Notes under the pieces: model-generated
Database searches by the model: none
Told to the model about the DNA's origin: nothing
Seen by the model: only the letters and a program-made list of their open reading frames with translations
Assembly (NCBI GenBank): GCA_964394085.1
Contig: CAYMWF010000006.1
Span: 1 to 27,634, forward strand
DNA from: CAYMWF01 sp964394085 [NCBI: uncultured Gemmatimonadota bacterium]
GTDB lineage: Bacteria > GCA-2686955 > CAYMWF01
Direction of reading: 5' to 3'
Length of the DNA: 27,634 bases
Shown here: one piece after another, positions 1-8,228 of the stretch
Position numbering within the stretch: the stretch's first letter is position 1
Layout: the number at the start of each line of letters is the position of its first letter
Program-made: the position numbers and the translations under genes

Positions 1-123
1 GGCGGCCCAAATGCCGCAAGCTCGGAGTCGAAAAGGGGCCCCCTGCACCCCCCTCTACCCCCCCCCCCTTGGCGCTATGCGTTATTTAGTCACTTTCTCT
101 TCCTTGCATTCCTGATCCCTATC

Positions 124-2457
124 GTGTTGTTGTTAGTATCTGCGCCTACTGAATCACTCGCGGAAGACTATTTCACTGTCGAAATGATTGATGACCCGAA
201 TGAAAATACCGATTACCAGCGTTTCGTGCTGAAGAACCCGTTCGAGACGGGGGAGGCGGCGAATTTCCTAGTTTTCGGCATGCACGGGATATACGGAAGA
301 GCTTTCAGACACGGACATAAGAATAATAGCTGGGGTGAATATACTTCCACTTCTTATCCCCAGTCGTTACTCGCCTGGATGACCGACCAGGTCAAGTTCT
401 TTTTCGCGAAAAACATCAACACCATGGGCGCTAAATCGAATGACGAAGTGAACGATACTGAATGGTTCGACCAGGATGCCGAAGAGAATTATCCGACGGA
501 CTGCATAGATTCGGAACACCGGCATCATCTCTTCGGTACTGCGAAGATTGGAGAATCTGTCTATCTCCACAAAGAGGTGAATGCGAGGCTCGGAAATAAG
601 CATGATGAAGAACCCGAGGATTTTCCACGCACCTATTTCCCTTATTTAACTTATATCTATATTACACAACCGCTCTATAAAAACAAACTTGTCAGCTTTA
701 AGAAAGACAGCACCATGCCTGGTTGGCAGATGGTACCTGATGTATGGAACCCGTATTTCGCACAGGAATCATTTTTAAAAACATTCCTGGTGCTTTCGGA
801 CGGCGTTCCGGTGAGCGGCCGGTGGGAATATTATGACGGGGATTACCCGGATGTGGTCAGCAGTCCGACACCTGTCCTGCGTTTACCCGATTTCTGGCAG
901 TGCCATGCCCCGCAGGCCATGAAAGACCAGCAGGCACTTATAGCGATAATCCTTGGATACGATGTGCCCCACTACTGGGGAGAAGTAAAACTGCCCTCAC
1001 AGGATCATGTCTCTCTCCTTCGTACATGGATGAGGGCTCTCCTGGCTCAGAGATATGATCCGGCCGATGATTTCCCAATCCCCCCGGCCAGAACCGAGTT
1101 CGTTGATGCAATGTGTTTTCAATATACAACCGACGTTGGACTGACTAAAGAAGAGGGTATACCAATCTGGAACCATTTCTATTCGGGCTATGAAATCGAC
1201 TTCTGGTATCTTGCCGATGATCCCAGCCCGGAACCAGATTTGGACAGGATTCTGGAAACCAAGGATCTTTTTGATGTCGATCAGGGCGATGAACACAGCT
1301 ATCGGTATCCGGACGGATACTTTCCGAATGAACCTGATGGAACATACGCCAACTGGCTTCAGGATCCGAACCAGGATGACTTGGGCTCCTTGCTCAACCA
1401 TCAACCTGTGACGCTCCCCATCCCGTATCAAAACCGGCATCAAACCATCTCGGACGCAGAATCTTTTAAAAAGAAAATGACCGAAAAACACCACCAGGTG
1501 GCTATTGACGCCATCCGCTTCTTCGATCCGAACCACATGATATTCAGCGAGTGCTCCAACTGGACATCCGGCAGAATGAGCGGAAACTTCGATAACTATG
1601 ACCCCTCGGGTGTCATACAGAAGATCATGGAAACCCGCGGCAACCACTTCCCCGACGATAAAATCTCCGCCATGACGACCCAGATTTACCCGCAGGTGCC
1701 TGAGAAAGATGTTGAACTGGCCGATGAGGATGGTTTCTATGTTTCCTACAAGACGAAATGCGGGAATATTTTCCACATCGTCAAGGAGATATATAATAAT
1801 ACCGATCCGCACCTGATTGTCCCCTTCCTGATAGGCTCTTACACCATCCACGCCGATTGGGAGAAAGAATGGGATTTCAACTGGGATTACGGTGGAAGCA
1901 ACCAGCGTTGTCCCTGGGAAGATGACGAATACAGAATCATTGATGACTGGCTCGAATATGCGCCCCTACCGCATGGTGACAGAAACGTGCAGGGTGATAG
2001 ACGAACCTGTCTGGAGCCGACATCCTACCGTTACACTGAAACCGGCCTCCTCGAATGGTACGATGAAGCCGGCGGGAGCGACACGCACTACGGTCGCGGT
2101 ATGGACTTCAATATCGTTTCTTCAGCTCTCCTGACGCCGATGACGTTCGGTGTCTCGAGCCAGGTTGTCGTATTCCTCGGCCTTGTCTTTCATGATTATT
2201 ATGATACGGGTTACAACAGTGGAAGCTTTCAAATAGATTCAGAAAACTGGGGTTTCGTAAACCAGACTAAGCGGTTAGGGGAGACAGATCCTGATAGCAT
2301 GCAGTACTACATGCTGCATGATCGTTATCATCTCAGGGCCGGCGCCATACAGGTTCATCACAGCGGCGGGGAACCCTGGAGCCTCGATGGTGCGACTTAT
2401 CCCGATGATCCTCTCGAAATCGACGAGTATTTCGGAGCATACGGAGACCCGGAGTAG
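124..2457 (+). CDS. Large secreted protein of unknown family (possible glycosidase-like fold)
   Basis: I do not recognise this family with certainty. From the GTG at 124 the product is 777 aa and begins with only half a signal peptide (MLLLVSAPTESLAED). The same frame stays open upstream to base 1 and reads a hydrophobic run, LFLAFLIPIVLLLVSAP, so the true start must lie further left. An ATG at 77 (MRYLVTF) sits one frame off, as if one base were lost between about 90 and 105. The mature part is rich in Trp, Tyr and Asp. Residues near 465-490 include FFDPNHMIFSE, which resembles the end-of-strand DPNH motif of some TIM-barrel glycoside hydrolases; an acidic DVDQGD segment lies earlier. No C-terminal sorting domain is visible. 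The stop is 2 nt before the next ATG, so the two genes are probably co-transcribed. The ORF is sure, export is likely, enzymatic function is a guess. Confidence 0.75.
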   Translation: MLLLVSAPTESLAEDYFTVEMIDDPNENTDYQRFVLKNPFETGEAANFLVFGMHGIYGRAFRHGHKNNSWGEYTSTSYPQSLLAWMTDQVKFFFAKNINTMGAKSNDEVNDTEWFDQDAEENYPTDCIDSEHRHHLFGTAKIGESVYLHKEVNARLGNKHDEEPEDFPRTYFPYLTYIYITQPLYKNKLVSFKKDSTMPGWQMVPDVWNPYFAQESFLKTFLVLSDGVPVSGRWEYYDGDYPDVVSSPTPVLRLPDFWQCHAPQAMKDQQALIAIILGYDVPHYWGEVKLPSQDHVSLLRTWMRALLAQRYDPADDFPIPPARTEFVDAMCFQYTTDVGLTKEEGIPIWNHFYSGYEIDFWYLADDPSPEPDLDRILETKDLFDVDQGDEHSYRYPDGYFPNEPDGTYANWLQDPNQDDLGSLLNHQPVTLPIPYQNRHQTISDAESFKKKMTEKHHQVAIDAIRFFDPNHMIFSECSNWTSGRMSGNFDNYDPSGVIQKIMETRGNHFPDDKISAMTTQIYPQVPEKDVELADEDGFYVSYKTKCGNIFHIVKEIYNNTDPHLIVPFLIGSYTIHADWEKEWDFNWDYGGSNQRCPWEDDEYRIIDDWLEYAPLPHGDRNVQGDRRTCLEPTSYRYTETGLLEWYDEAGGSDTHYGRGMDFNIVSSALLTPMTFGVSSQVVVFLGLVFHDYYDTGYNSGSFQIDSENWGFVNQTKRLGETDPDSMQYYMLHDRYHLRAGAIQVHHSGGEPWSLDGATYPDDPLEIDEYFGAYGDPE

Positions 2458-2459
2458 AA

Positions 2460-3860
2460 ATGAGGTTTCTAATACTGTTAGCAATCTTCTGCGCCGCACC
2501 GGAAACAGGTTGTTCAGCCGGTGGCGCTGCTCACCAACCTGCCGGGATCCTTCAGTCGATACAGGCCCGCATCGATCAAGCTACGGACGGTGACACGATC
2601 CTGGTGGAGCCGGGGACATACTACGAGCGGATCAACTACTGGGGCAGGGCGGTGGTGGTGAAAAGCATCGCCGGCCCCGACAGCACCGTAATCGACGGTG
2701 AAAGGAAAGGTAGCGTGGTCACGTTCACCGGCTGCGCCGACACCTTCAGCGTGCTCGACGGGTTCACAGTGCGAAGAGGGTTCGGTACATTATACCAACG
2801 CCAGCGCTTTGGAGGAGGCATTTATGCTGAACTAACATATGTAGACAGTTCATCATGCAAGCTGCTGAACTGTATAATAGAAGACAATATAGCCGCAGAA
2901 ACTCAGGAGCCCGGATGGGGAGGGGGCATCTCATTCTGGAGCGGTATTTTCGTGATGCGCGGCTGTACGTTGAAGAACAATTCCGCTCCATCAGGCGGAG
3001 GTGGTGCAAATATCATCTTATGCTCTGGTCACATCTACAACAATCGTATCATCGGAAACCGCTCTACTGGTGCACGAGACGGTGAGGATTATTTCGGCGG
3101 ACATGCAGGCGGCATGGAATTAGGCAGTTGCGGCAACCTCCTTATCGAAAAGAATGTGTTCATCAGGAACACTGTGAGCAGACCGAGCGAAGAATACTCG
3201 GACCCAATTGCCGGAAGTCTATTCTGTAATTCTAGTGCGATAACGATACGGAATAACAGGTTCGAAGGGAACGGAGGCGGCGTGATGGGCGGCGCCATGT
3301 ACATCGGATCCGATTCCGAAGGCACCATTGTCGCCCACAATCTCTTCGTCGAAAACAGCGCCGGCGACTACTGGGACAGCGGCAGCGGCGGCGCCGTCTA
3401 TTGCAAGAGTATAGGCCCATATATCATCAACAATACCTGCCTCAGAAACGGTGCTTACCAAGGTCTGAACGGCTCCCCGTACGGAGGTACTATCGCTCAT
3501 CAGCGTACTACTTCGATCGGCGGCGTTTTCAACAACATCATAGCTGAAAATCTTTCAGGCAGGTACGCTGCGGCTCTTTACCGCCCTCCTAATGACAACA
3601 ATTGCTACTGGGACAACGTGGACGGCGATGTTGACGACCCGGAACCGAATGCCGTATTCGCCGACCCGATGTTCAAGAGCGGGCAGTACCGCATTCATCC
3701 CGGCTCCCCCTGTATAGACGCCGGGGTCATCAAGCTCGAAGACGACCCGTACTGCCTTGAACTCCCCGACATCGGCGCTTACGAGTCATGCACCGACTTC
3801 ATCATCCCGTTTTGGGCTGACGACTCGATCCGCCACTATCCCCGCAACCGCAAAAACTAG
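2460..3860 (+). CDS. Secreted right-handed parallel beta-helix protein without sorting tail
   Basis: The 466-aa product starts with a hydrophobic leader (MRFLILLAIFCAAPETGCSA) and is presumably exported. Residues about 34-75 carry the entry motif of secreted beta-helix proteins, IQARIDQATDGDTILVEPGTY followed by VVVKS and DSTVIDGE. The body has many short turns rich in Asn and Gly with the HNLFVENSA and NNIIAENLSG type of rung, and it closes with SPCIDAG and DIGAYES, the usual end of this repeat class. Such proteins are often polysaccharide lyases or surface adhesins; no lyase catalytic residues can be assigned here. Unlike the beta-helix protein at 18928, it stops shortly after DIGAYE and has no FlgD-like module. 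A lipobox is doubtful, because ETGC has Glu at -3. It lies 2 nt after the preceding gene. Confidence 0.85.
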   Translation: MRFLILLAIFCAAPETGCSAGGAAHQPAGILQSIQARIDQATDGDTILVEPGTYYERINYWGRAVVVKSIAGPDSTVIDGERKGSVVTFTGCADTFSVLDGFTVRRGFGTLYQRQRFGGGIYAELTYVDSSSCKLLNCIIEDNIAAETQEPGWGGGISFWSGIFVMRGCTLKNNSAPSGGGGANIILCSGHIYNNRIIGNRSTGARDGEDYFGGHAGGMELGSCGNLLIEKNVFIRNTVSRPSEEYSDPIAGSLFCNSSAITIRNNRFEGNGGGVMGGAMYIGSDSEGTIVAHNLFVENSAGDYWDSGSGGAVYCKSIGPYIINNTCLRNGAYQGLNGSPYGGTIAHQRTTSIGGVFNNIIAENLSGRYAAALYRPPNDNNCYWDNVDGDVDDPEPNAVFADPMFKSGQYRIHPGSPCIDAGVIKLEDDPYCLELPDIGAYESCTDFIIPFWADDSIRHYPRNRKN

Positions 3861-4041
3861 CACTTCAGCCGCCGCAGCCTTCCCGGCCCACATTCTCGCG
3901 GAGCCCGGGACGGCTGCGACCTCCCATATCAAGATATCAGTCGTAACCCAGAAACGTCGCCGCATGGCACGGGTGTTGCAATCCTTGAGGTTCGACCCGC
4001 CGGAACCTTTACCACTTCGTCCATTCGAACTCCTGATTTTC

Positions 4042-4055
4042 ACCCGCCGGCGGGT
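4042..4055. promoter_or_regulatory. Perfect 14-bp palindrome ahead of the MBL gene
   Basis: ACCCGCCGGCGGGT is a perfect inverted repeat without spacer, ending 13 nt before the ATG at 4069. It could be an operator, or a hairpin that affects translation of the first gene of the MBL-lamin tail operon. It lies in the 208-nt gap after the beta-helix gene, where I see no clear -10/-35 pair. GC-rich palindromes can arise by chance, so confidence is low. Confidence 0.3.
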
Positions 4056-4068
4056 AACCTGAATAACA

Positions 4069-5094
4069 ATGATGAGTCGAAATAAACCGCGTCATCCGGA
4101 ACAACTCTCGAACCACCAGCCGGTTTCCCCTGTTGAAGTTCGCACCCCCCGGTGGTCGAATCTGAACAGGCGAGTAAAGGGAGCTTTCTTCGCAGGAGCG
4201 GTATGGCCGCCGGTTCTGATCATTTTTATATCGATTTCGGGGTGTTCCCTTGAGCCGGCGATGATTCCTTCCCTGCTCGAAGTAGTATTTATCGACGTCG
4301 GGCAGGGCGACTGCATACTTGTCAGATGCCCGAACGGGTCGATCCTTCTGGTCGATGCGGGCGCTGAATCAGCCGGGCCGGTGATTTCAGATTATCTGCG
4401 CCGTGCCGGGGTCGAAAAGATAGATTGTGCAGTGGTTACCCATCCCGATCTCGATCATTTCGGCGGGTTCTTCTCGCTACTTTCCGAATTTCCTGTAACC
4501 AACCTGGTCCAGGCATATAAGAACGAAGATCACTATCGGTATCGCGATTTCCAGGAATTTATCAGAGAATTGAGTTCGGCGGGCCTTGTCGATACGTCGG
4601 CATGTGCGGCTGGAGACACTCTTTTCCCCGAACTGTTCGATGATGTAGAGATACAGGTTCTCAATCCTGCGTTTCCCTGGTTCGAACCGAAAATTCAAGG
4701 CGAATCGATCGACAATCTTAACAGTGTGGTTCTCAGGCTCCGCTACGGCGGTGTATCGATGCTGCTGACGGGCGACATCGAATCGAGCGGTGAAGATTCG
4801 CTGTGCGCCAGGTTCGGCGAACGGCTCGATTCCGATCTGCTCAAGGTCGCCCATCACGGTTCCCGGTATTCTTCATCGGGGCTTTTCCTGTCCGCCGTTT
4901 CCCCTGCAGCCGCCGCAATCCAGGTCGGAATCGGTAACTTCTACAACCATCCGGACGAGCAGGTGCTGGAACGCCTCCGGGCTGCGGGCGCGGCGGTTTT
5001 CCGAACCGACGTGGATTCGCATATCCTGGTCCGTTCGGATGGAAACGATCTGCAGGTTCTGACCGGGCAGGGAGAAGAACCGGCATGGCCTTGA
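4069..5094 (+). CDS. Lipid-anchored ComEC/Rec2-type metallo-beta-lactamase hydrolase
   Basis: This 341-aa protein is the stand-alone metallo-beta-lactamase domain found at the C-terminus of ComEC/Rec2 DNA-uptake proteins. Visible motifs are VFIDVGQGDCILV (73-85), LLVDAG (93-98), the ComEC-style metal site THPDLDHFGG (124-133, with His125, Asp127, Asp129, His130), LLTGDIE (232-238, Asp236) and KVAHHGSRYSSS (259-270, His262/His263). In ComEC this domain is thought to be a nuclease that degrades the non-transported strand; whether that holds here is unknown. No ComEC channel is present. A hydrophobic stretch ends in a good lipobox, ISGC at 56-59, with Ser at +2, so the enzyme is probably anchored in the outer membrane. 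The region before the lipid Cys is unusually long (58 residues) and no later in-frame start is available. It overlaps the following lamin-tail gene by 10 nt. Confidence 0.9.
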   Translation: MMSRNKPRHPEQLSNHQPVSPVEVRTPRWSNLNRRVKGAFFAGAVWPPVLIIFISISGCSLEPAMIPSLLEVVFIDVGQGDCILVRCPNGSILLVDAGAESAGPVISDYLRRAGVEKIDCAVVTHPDLDHFGGFFSLLSEFPVTNLVQAYKNEDHYRYRDFQEFIRELSSAGLVDTSACAAGDTLFPELFDDVEIQVLNPAFPWFEPKIQGESIDNLNSVVLRLRYGGVSMLLTGDIESSGEDSLCARFGERLDSDLLKVAHHGSRYSSSGLFLSAVSPAAAAIQVGIGNFYNHPDEQVLERLRAAGAAVFRTDVDSHILVRSDGNDLQVLTGQGEEPAWP

Positions 5095-8000
5095 AACCGG
5101 CGTTGACCAGTATCAATAATCGAAGAAAACAGGCCCGTCTGGCTCCAGGGCGTCCTGTTCGCCTTTCAGTTTCGCTGCTTCGATGTCTTGTCCGTCCGTT
5201 CGCGTCGCTTCTTTACCGCCTTGTGAACCCGTTCGCGTCGCTGCTTCGGTGCGTTTCCGGTACGGCTGTTCACCGGTATTTCAGTAAGCCGCCGCAGAGC
5301 CGATGCGTTGCCGTGGTTTCCGCGGCGATTCTGGTGTGTTCTTCCTTCGCTTCCGGAGCCGGGGACGCTCATCTCCTCCTCACCGAAGTCTGCGTCGCCC
5401 CGGCCGGAGCCGAGTTTATCGAGATCTGGAACCCGCTTGGCGAGCCTGTCGGTCTCGAGTCCTGTTTTCTGACCGATGACGTCACCGGCAACGACAACGA
5501 TTATGCTTTTCTTACCACCGGCGAAGCATCTCCCTCTCAATACGATTTCCTGGCGGGTTTCCCGGCCGGATCTGCTATTGAGCCGTATGAAATTCTGGTG
5601 ATCGCTGTAAACGGTTCGGCATTCAAAGAGTTTTTCGGTTTTGCCCCCGATTTCGAGATTACCGATGATCCCGGTAATACGATACCCGGTCTCGTTGAAG
5701 GATGCGCGGATTGTATTGGAAGCCAGCCGGGGTTGACCGATGACCACGAAGTAGTCATCCTTTTCACCTGGAACGGTGAAAGTTCTCTCGTCGAAGATAT
5801 CGATATCTGCCTCTGGGGAGACGGCTCCGAAGCGGTTGACAAGACAGGATTGTCCGTTGAAGGCGAAGAGTATCTGCCCGACACCCCCGTCCCTGAACAG
5901 GATATTGTCCGGGCGGGGTTCCATCCGAAGGGCAAGTCGTTTCAGAGGCGCTACACCGACGAGGGATCCGAGACGAAATCCGGCGGGAACGGATTGTCCG
6001 GGCATGACGAAACATCAGAACCGCTATCGAGTACCTGGACTTACGACACGGCTTGTTCACCTGCAATTTTTTCACCGGTTTTCGCTTACGATCTGGCGAT
6101 CCCTGAGGGCGGTCTTTCTGTTTCTCCCGCCGCTCCCGTGTCCGGTTATGAGATGTCGGTGCGGCTGTCGGTTCTCAACGAGGGAGGAGAAGATGCCGTC
6201 GCCGCTCAAGCCGGGCTTTTTTTCGAGGGCGTGTCGCTCGAGCCCGCCGTTACGGTTCCCACGCTCATGCCCGGCGAAAGCTGGGAACTCGTGTCCGGCT
6301 CTTTCACGGCTCCGCAAGCCGATTCGTATGCTGTCAGCGCCCGGCTCGATTTCACTCCCGACGAAGACACTTCGGACAACGAAGCCTTACTGCGGTTCCG
6401 TGTCATCCCGCCGGGCGGGAACGGGCCCCGCGTGGTGGTGAACGAGATAATGGCGAACCCCGCCGGTTACGAGAGCGGAATACCGGGGGGTAAAAGCGAC
6501 GAATATGTCGAATTGTTCAATGCCGATACGTGCGCGGTAGACCTGGCCGGCTGGATGCTTACGGACGGAGACGATCTCGATACCCTGGTTTCATGGTCCG
6601 AAGGAGCGGGAGGAGAAACCGGCTGCCCGGAATGTGAGACGACTGCCACAGTTCTGCTTCCCGGATCTTACGCCCTGGTTCTCGACAGGGATTACAGTCA
6701 AGGCTCCAGGCTTTACCGCATCCCCGCCGGAACGGTTCTCCTGACCGTAAAAGATGAGGGCCCCGGCGAAAGCGGTTACGGTCTCAGCGCCGGCTCCGAT
6801 CCGCTGGTTCTGTACAAGGAGGGGACATCGACTACGGAAGGAATCGTTTCCACTTACGGCACCCCGGTCTTGAGTGATGACTGGGCGGATTGCGACGACA
6901 ACGGGCTGGATGCCGTTCCTTTCGAACCCCGTGACGGCAGGCCGGTGGAACGCCTGGATCCGGGTCTGGCTGATTCGGACGCTGCATGGGTGGAAGGTCC
7001 GGAAGGCGGCACTCCGGGCTCCCTGAATTCGAGAGTTCCGGCGGATACGGACCTTTCCTTCTGCGGCGGCGCCGTTACAGCGGAACCGCCGGTGCCCGCT
7101 GCCGGAGCGTATACCGTAATATCGGCGGAAATCTGTAATGGAGGTTCCGGAATTCACCCCGGAGCCGACGTACAGCTTTATCTCGACGGCAAACTCGGCG
7201 GAACCCCTGACGGTTTTCTCGAACCGGAAGAACTGGTCTCCAGGCCGTTGAATACCGGTCCTGTCGCAGAAAACGGTTCCGCAACGGTCTGTTTCACGAT
7301 ACTGCCGCCCGGCGAGGGAAGATTCCGTTATTACGCCCGACTGCCGGCTGACGATCGCCCTGAAAACAATCTGGCTTACGTAGATGTATCTGCGGGTTCC
7401 GTGGAACCTTCGGTAATCATCAATGAATATATGAACAATCCCTCGACGGGCGGAACCGAGTGGGTCGAGCTGTTGAATATAGATACTGAATCCATTGATT
7501 TGCGCGGCTGGAGACTGGGAGACGCCGAATGCTCAGCTATCTTTGTCCCTGATTCCGAGACTGTAAATCCGGTTCTCGATCCGGATTGTTTTTTTATCGT
7601 CTGCTGCTGCCTGGAAAAGTTTCTGGACACGCATTCCGGGTTTCCACCGGGGGCGCAGGTCGTCGAACAGGATGACTGGTTCAGCCTTTCCGTGGAAAAA
7701 GATGTGATTACCCTTTTCGACGCAGCCGGATTCTGCGTCGAAACCGTTTCTTACAGAGATGAATGGGAGGGCGAGCTCAATGTGAAAAAGGGCACTTCAT
7801 GGGAGAGGATCGACCCCTGGGGACAACCATCGGACGGAAATAACTGGTGGGGTTCGTCAGCCTTTTCCGGTTCGACTCCCGGCAGGCCCAACAGTATTCT
7901 GAAACAGGATGACGACGGGAAAATCTACCTGGATGCGAAACCCAATCCCTTTTCTCCCGATGGAGACGGTTTCGAGGACCGAACGCAGATAACCATGCGA

Positions 8001-8228
8001 ATGCCGGCCAAATCATTGATTACCCTGGCGGTATACGATGCTGCGGGGCGTCGTATGGCAGTCCTCCTGGATGAAGAGCCGACAATGTCCGAGGGGATAT
8101 ACTGGGACGGGAGAGACAATGAGGGGCGAGTGCTTCCGATCGGTATATATGTACTCCATATGACGGCAGATGGAGAATCCGTACGTGAAGCGGTGACTAC
8201 TTTTGTGATTGCAAAGCCTTTGAATTGA
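5085..8228 (+). CDS. Triple lamin-tail-domain surface protein with CARDB-like spacers and FlgD-like C-terminal domain
   Basis: The 1047-aa product has alternating modules: lamin-tail domain 1 (about 97-325, LLLTEVCVAPAGAEFIEIWN), a CARDB-like Ig domain (334-440), lamin-tail domain 2 (448-650, VVNEIMANPA, YVELFNADTCAVDLAGWML), a second CARDB-like domain (655-768), lamin-tail domain 3 (775-937, VIINEYMNNPSTGGTEWVEL) and a FlgD-like/CHU_C-type tail (945-1043, KPNPFSPDGDGFEDRT, YDAAGRRM, GIYWDGRDNEG, GIYVL). Such tails act as secretion or anchoring signals in this group, so the protein is probably at the cell surface. The ATG at 5085 has a good ribosome site (GGGAGAAG) inside the preceding MBL gene and overlaps it by 10 nt. 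The leader is odd: about 74 residues precede the hydrophobic core VAVVSAAILVCSSFASG, including three 11-residue repeats. A GTG at 5313 would give a short signal peptide but has no clear ribosome site. Confidence 0.88.
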   Translation: MALKPALTSINNRRKQARLAPGRPVRLSVSLLRCLVRPFASLLYRLVNPFASLLRCVSGTAVHRYFSKPPQSRCVAVVSAAILVCSSFASGAGDAHLLLTEVCVAPAGAEFIEIWNPLGEPVGLESCFLTDDVTGNDNDYAFLTTGEASPSQYDFLAGFPAGSAIEPYEILVIAVNGSAFKEFFGFAPDFEITDDPGNTIPGLVEGCADCIGSQPGLTDDHEVVILFTWNGESSLVEDIDICLWGDGSEAVDKTGLSVEGEEYLPDTPVPEQDIVRAGFHPKGKSFQRRYTDEGSETKSGGNGLSGHDETSEPLSSTWTYDTACSPAIFSPVFAYDLAIPEGGLSVSPAAPVSGYEMSVRLSVLNEGGEDAVAAQAGLFFEGVSLEPAVTVPTLMPGESWELVSGSFTAPQADSYAVSARLDFTPDEDTSDNEALLRFRVIPPGGNGPRVVVNEIMANPAGYESGIPGGKSDEYVELFNADTCAVDLAGWMLTDGDDLDTLVSWSEGAGGETGCPECETTATVLLPGSYALVLDRDYSQGSRLYRIPAGTVLLTVKDEGPGESGYGLSAGSDPLVLYKEGTSTTEGIVSTYGTPVLSDDWADCDDNGLDAVPFEPRDGRPVERLDPGLADSDAAWVEGPEGGTPGSLNSRVPADTDLSFCGGAVTAEPPVPAAGAYTVISAEICNGGSGIHPGADVQLYLDGKLGGTPDGFLEPEELVSRPLNTGPVAENGSATVCFTILPPGEGRFRYYARLPADDRPENNLAYVDVSAGSVEPSVIINEYMNNPSTGGTEWVELLNIDTESIDLRGWRLGDAECSAIFVPDSETVNPVLDPDCFFIVCCCLEKFLDTHSGFPPGAQVVEQDDWFSLSVEKDVITLFDAAGFCVETVSYRDEWEGELNVKKGTSWERIDPWGQPSDGNNWWGSSAFSGSTPGRPNSILKQDDDGKIYLDAKPNPFSPDGDGFEDRTQITMRMPAKSLITLAVYDAAGRRMAVLLDEEPTMSEGIYWDGRDNEGRVLPIGIYVLHMTADGESVREAVTTFVIAKPLN
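5157..5255 (+). repeat. Three tandem 33-bp units coding 11-residue repeats
   Basis: Units at 5157-5189, 5190-5222 and 5223-5255 encode VRLSVSLLRCL, VRPFASLLYRL and VNPFASLLRCV (residues 25-57 of the lamin-tail protein). Units 2 and 3 share CCGTTCGCGTCGCT exactly; unit 1 is more diverged. The encoded segment is basic and leucine-rich and lies ahead of the signal-peptide core, so it lengthens the leader. It could be an extended signal peptide region or a recent slippage expansion. Confidence 0.75.

Noticed and set aside
4069-5094. A full ComEC DNA-uptake protein
   Set aside because: Only the metallo-beta-lactamase domain with one lipoprotein leader is present; there are no multiple membrane segments or competence channel.
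5157-5255. A CRISPR array or mobile-element repeat
   Set aside because: The 33-bp units are adjacent with no spacers, are in frame and encode a leader peptide.
5166-6005. Long minus-strand open frame (279 codons) opposite the lamin-tail gene
   Set aside because: It is the antisense of well-supported lamin-tail domain sequence, shows no family motif and no ribosome site; the plus frame explains the DNA.
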